From assembly GCA_963714645.1 (NCBI GenBank), contig CAVQQX010000161.1, forward strand, positions 1 to 7,574: a stretch of DNA of 7,574 nucleotides. Reading direction: 5' to 3'. The DNA comes from RPQJ01 sp963714645. GTDB lineage: Bacteria; Pseudomonadota; Gammaproteobacteria; Steroidobacterales; Steroidobacteraceae. Positions 7,396 to 7,574 of the stretch are shown in pieces (positions within the stretch are counted from its first letter, which is position 1; the number at the start of each line of letters is the position of its first letter). A program made the position numbers and the translations under genes. Under the pieces are notes generated by a model. That model saw nothing but the letters and a program-made list of their open reading frames with translations, made no database searches and was not told the origin of the DNA.

Positions 7396-7574
7396 TCAGG
7401 TCAGGAAGCCACCGTCGACGACCAGGAACTCGCCCGTCACGTAGGCGGACGCCCCAGATGCGAGGAACAATGCGGCGCCGGCCAGGTCCTGCGGTTCGCC
7501 GACACGACCCAGCGGGTTGGAGGAGAGGTAGTGCTCGCGCTGTCGCTCGTCGCTGATGAGGGCGCCGGCGAAAC
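7396..7574 (-). CDS. Short-chain dehydrogenase/reductase (C-terminal end, 5' part outside window)
   Basis: Reading the minus strand, the last 58 residues of an SDR-family oxidoreductase end at a TGA complementary to 7396-7398. The tail NPLGRVGEPQDLAGAALFLA (19-38 of the fragment), then S-x-x-A-Y-V-T-G-E (39-48) and the terminal V-V-D-G-G-F, is the standard end of classical SDRs such as FabG-like 3-oxoacyl reductases, gluconate 5-dehydrogenases and sugar or steroid dehydrogenases. The NAD(P)-binding TGxxxGxG motif and the YxxxK catalytic pair lie beyond the right edge, so cofactor and substrate cannot be assigned. The gene converges on the S9 peptidase gene, with 25 bases between the two stop codons, so it belongs to a separate transcription unit. 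Confidence 0.88.
   Translation of the reverse strand, partial: FAGALISDERQREHYLSSNPLGRVGEPQDLAGAALFLASGASAYVTGEFLVVDGGFLT

Noticed and set aside
7368..7398. Inverted repeat TGAGC / GCTCA around the convergent stop codons, considered as a bidirectional terminator
   Set aside because: The stem is only 5 base pairs with a 21-base loop and no T-run on either side, and each arm contains part or all of a stop codon. It could be chance.

Overview
The window is GC-rich, almost fully coding DNA. It reads like a proteobacterial chromosome segment, possibly a metagenome contig. The main evidence is the large-type (GDH180 class) NAD-glutamate dehydrogenase, together with strong G/C preference at third codon positions and very tight gene spacing. 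The species cannot be named from the sequence.

Layout: (1) bases 2-775, plus strand, hold the C-terminal half of an amidohydrolase of the N-acyl-D-amino-acid deacylase type; its start lies left of the window. (2) Bases 776 to about 806 are an abrupt junction. Right after the amidohydrolase stop, the sequence enters the middle of a glutamate dehydrogenase reading frame with no start signals. (3) Bases 822-3602 encode the catalytic and C-terminal parts of NAD-glutamate dehydrogenase, lacking roughly the first 650-700 residues of a normal protein of about 1,600 residues. (4) Bases 3609-4415 encode a small family 2 glycosyltransferase. (5) Bases 4477-5229 encode a complete 2,3-bisphosphoglycerate-dependent phosphoglycerate mutase (gpmA). 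(6) Bases 5229-7370 encode a complete, probably exported prolyl oligopeptidase-family (S9) serine peptidase whose start overlaps the gpmA stop. (7) Bases 7396-7574, minus strand, hold the C-terminal end of a short-chain dehydrogenase/reductase that converges on the peptidase gene.

Genes 3-6 all run on the plus strand with gaps of 6, 61 and -1 bases, so they could be co-transcribed. Their roles do not form one obvious pathway: glutamate catabolism (2-oxoglutarate, ammonia, NADH), glycolysis/gluconeogenesis, peptide breakdown and a sugar transfer. At most they suggest central carbon and amino-acid use.

The point most worth a second look is the junction near base 776-806. A truncated dehydrogenase, missing translation signals and a change in codon usage all coincide there, which points to an assembly chimera or a real deletion/rearrangement. 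I found no RNA gene, CRISPR array, insertion sequence or convincing novel system.
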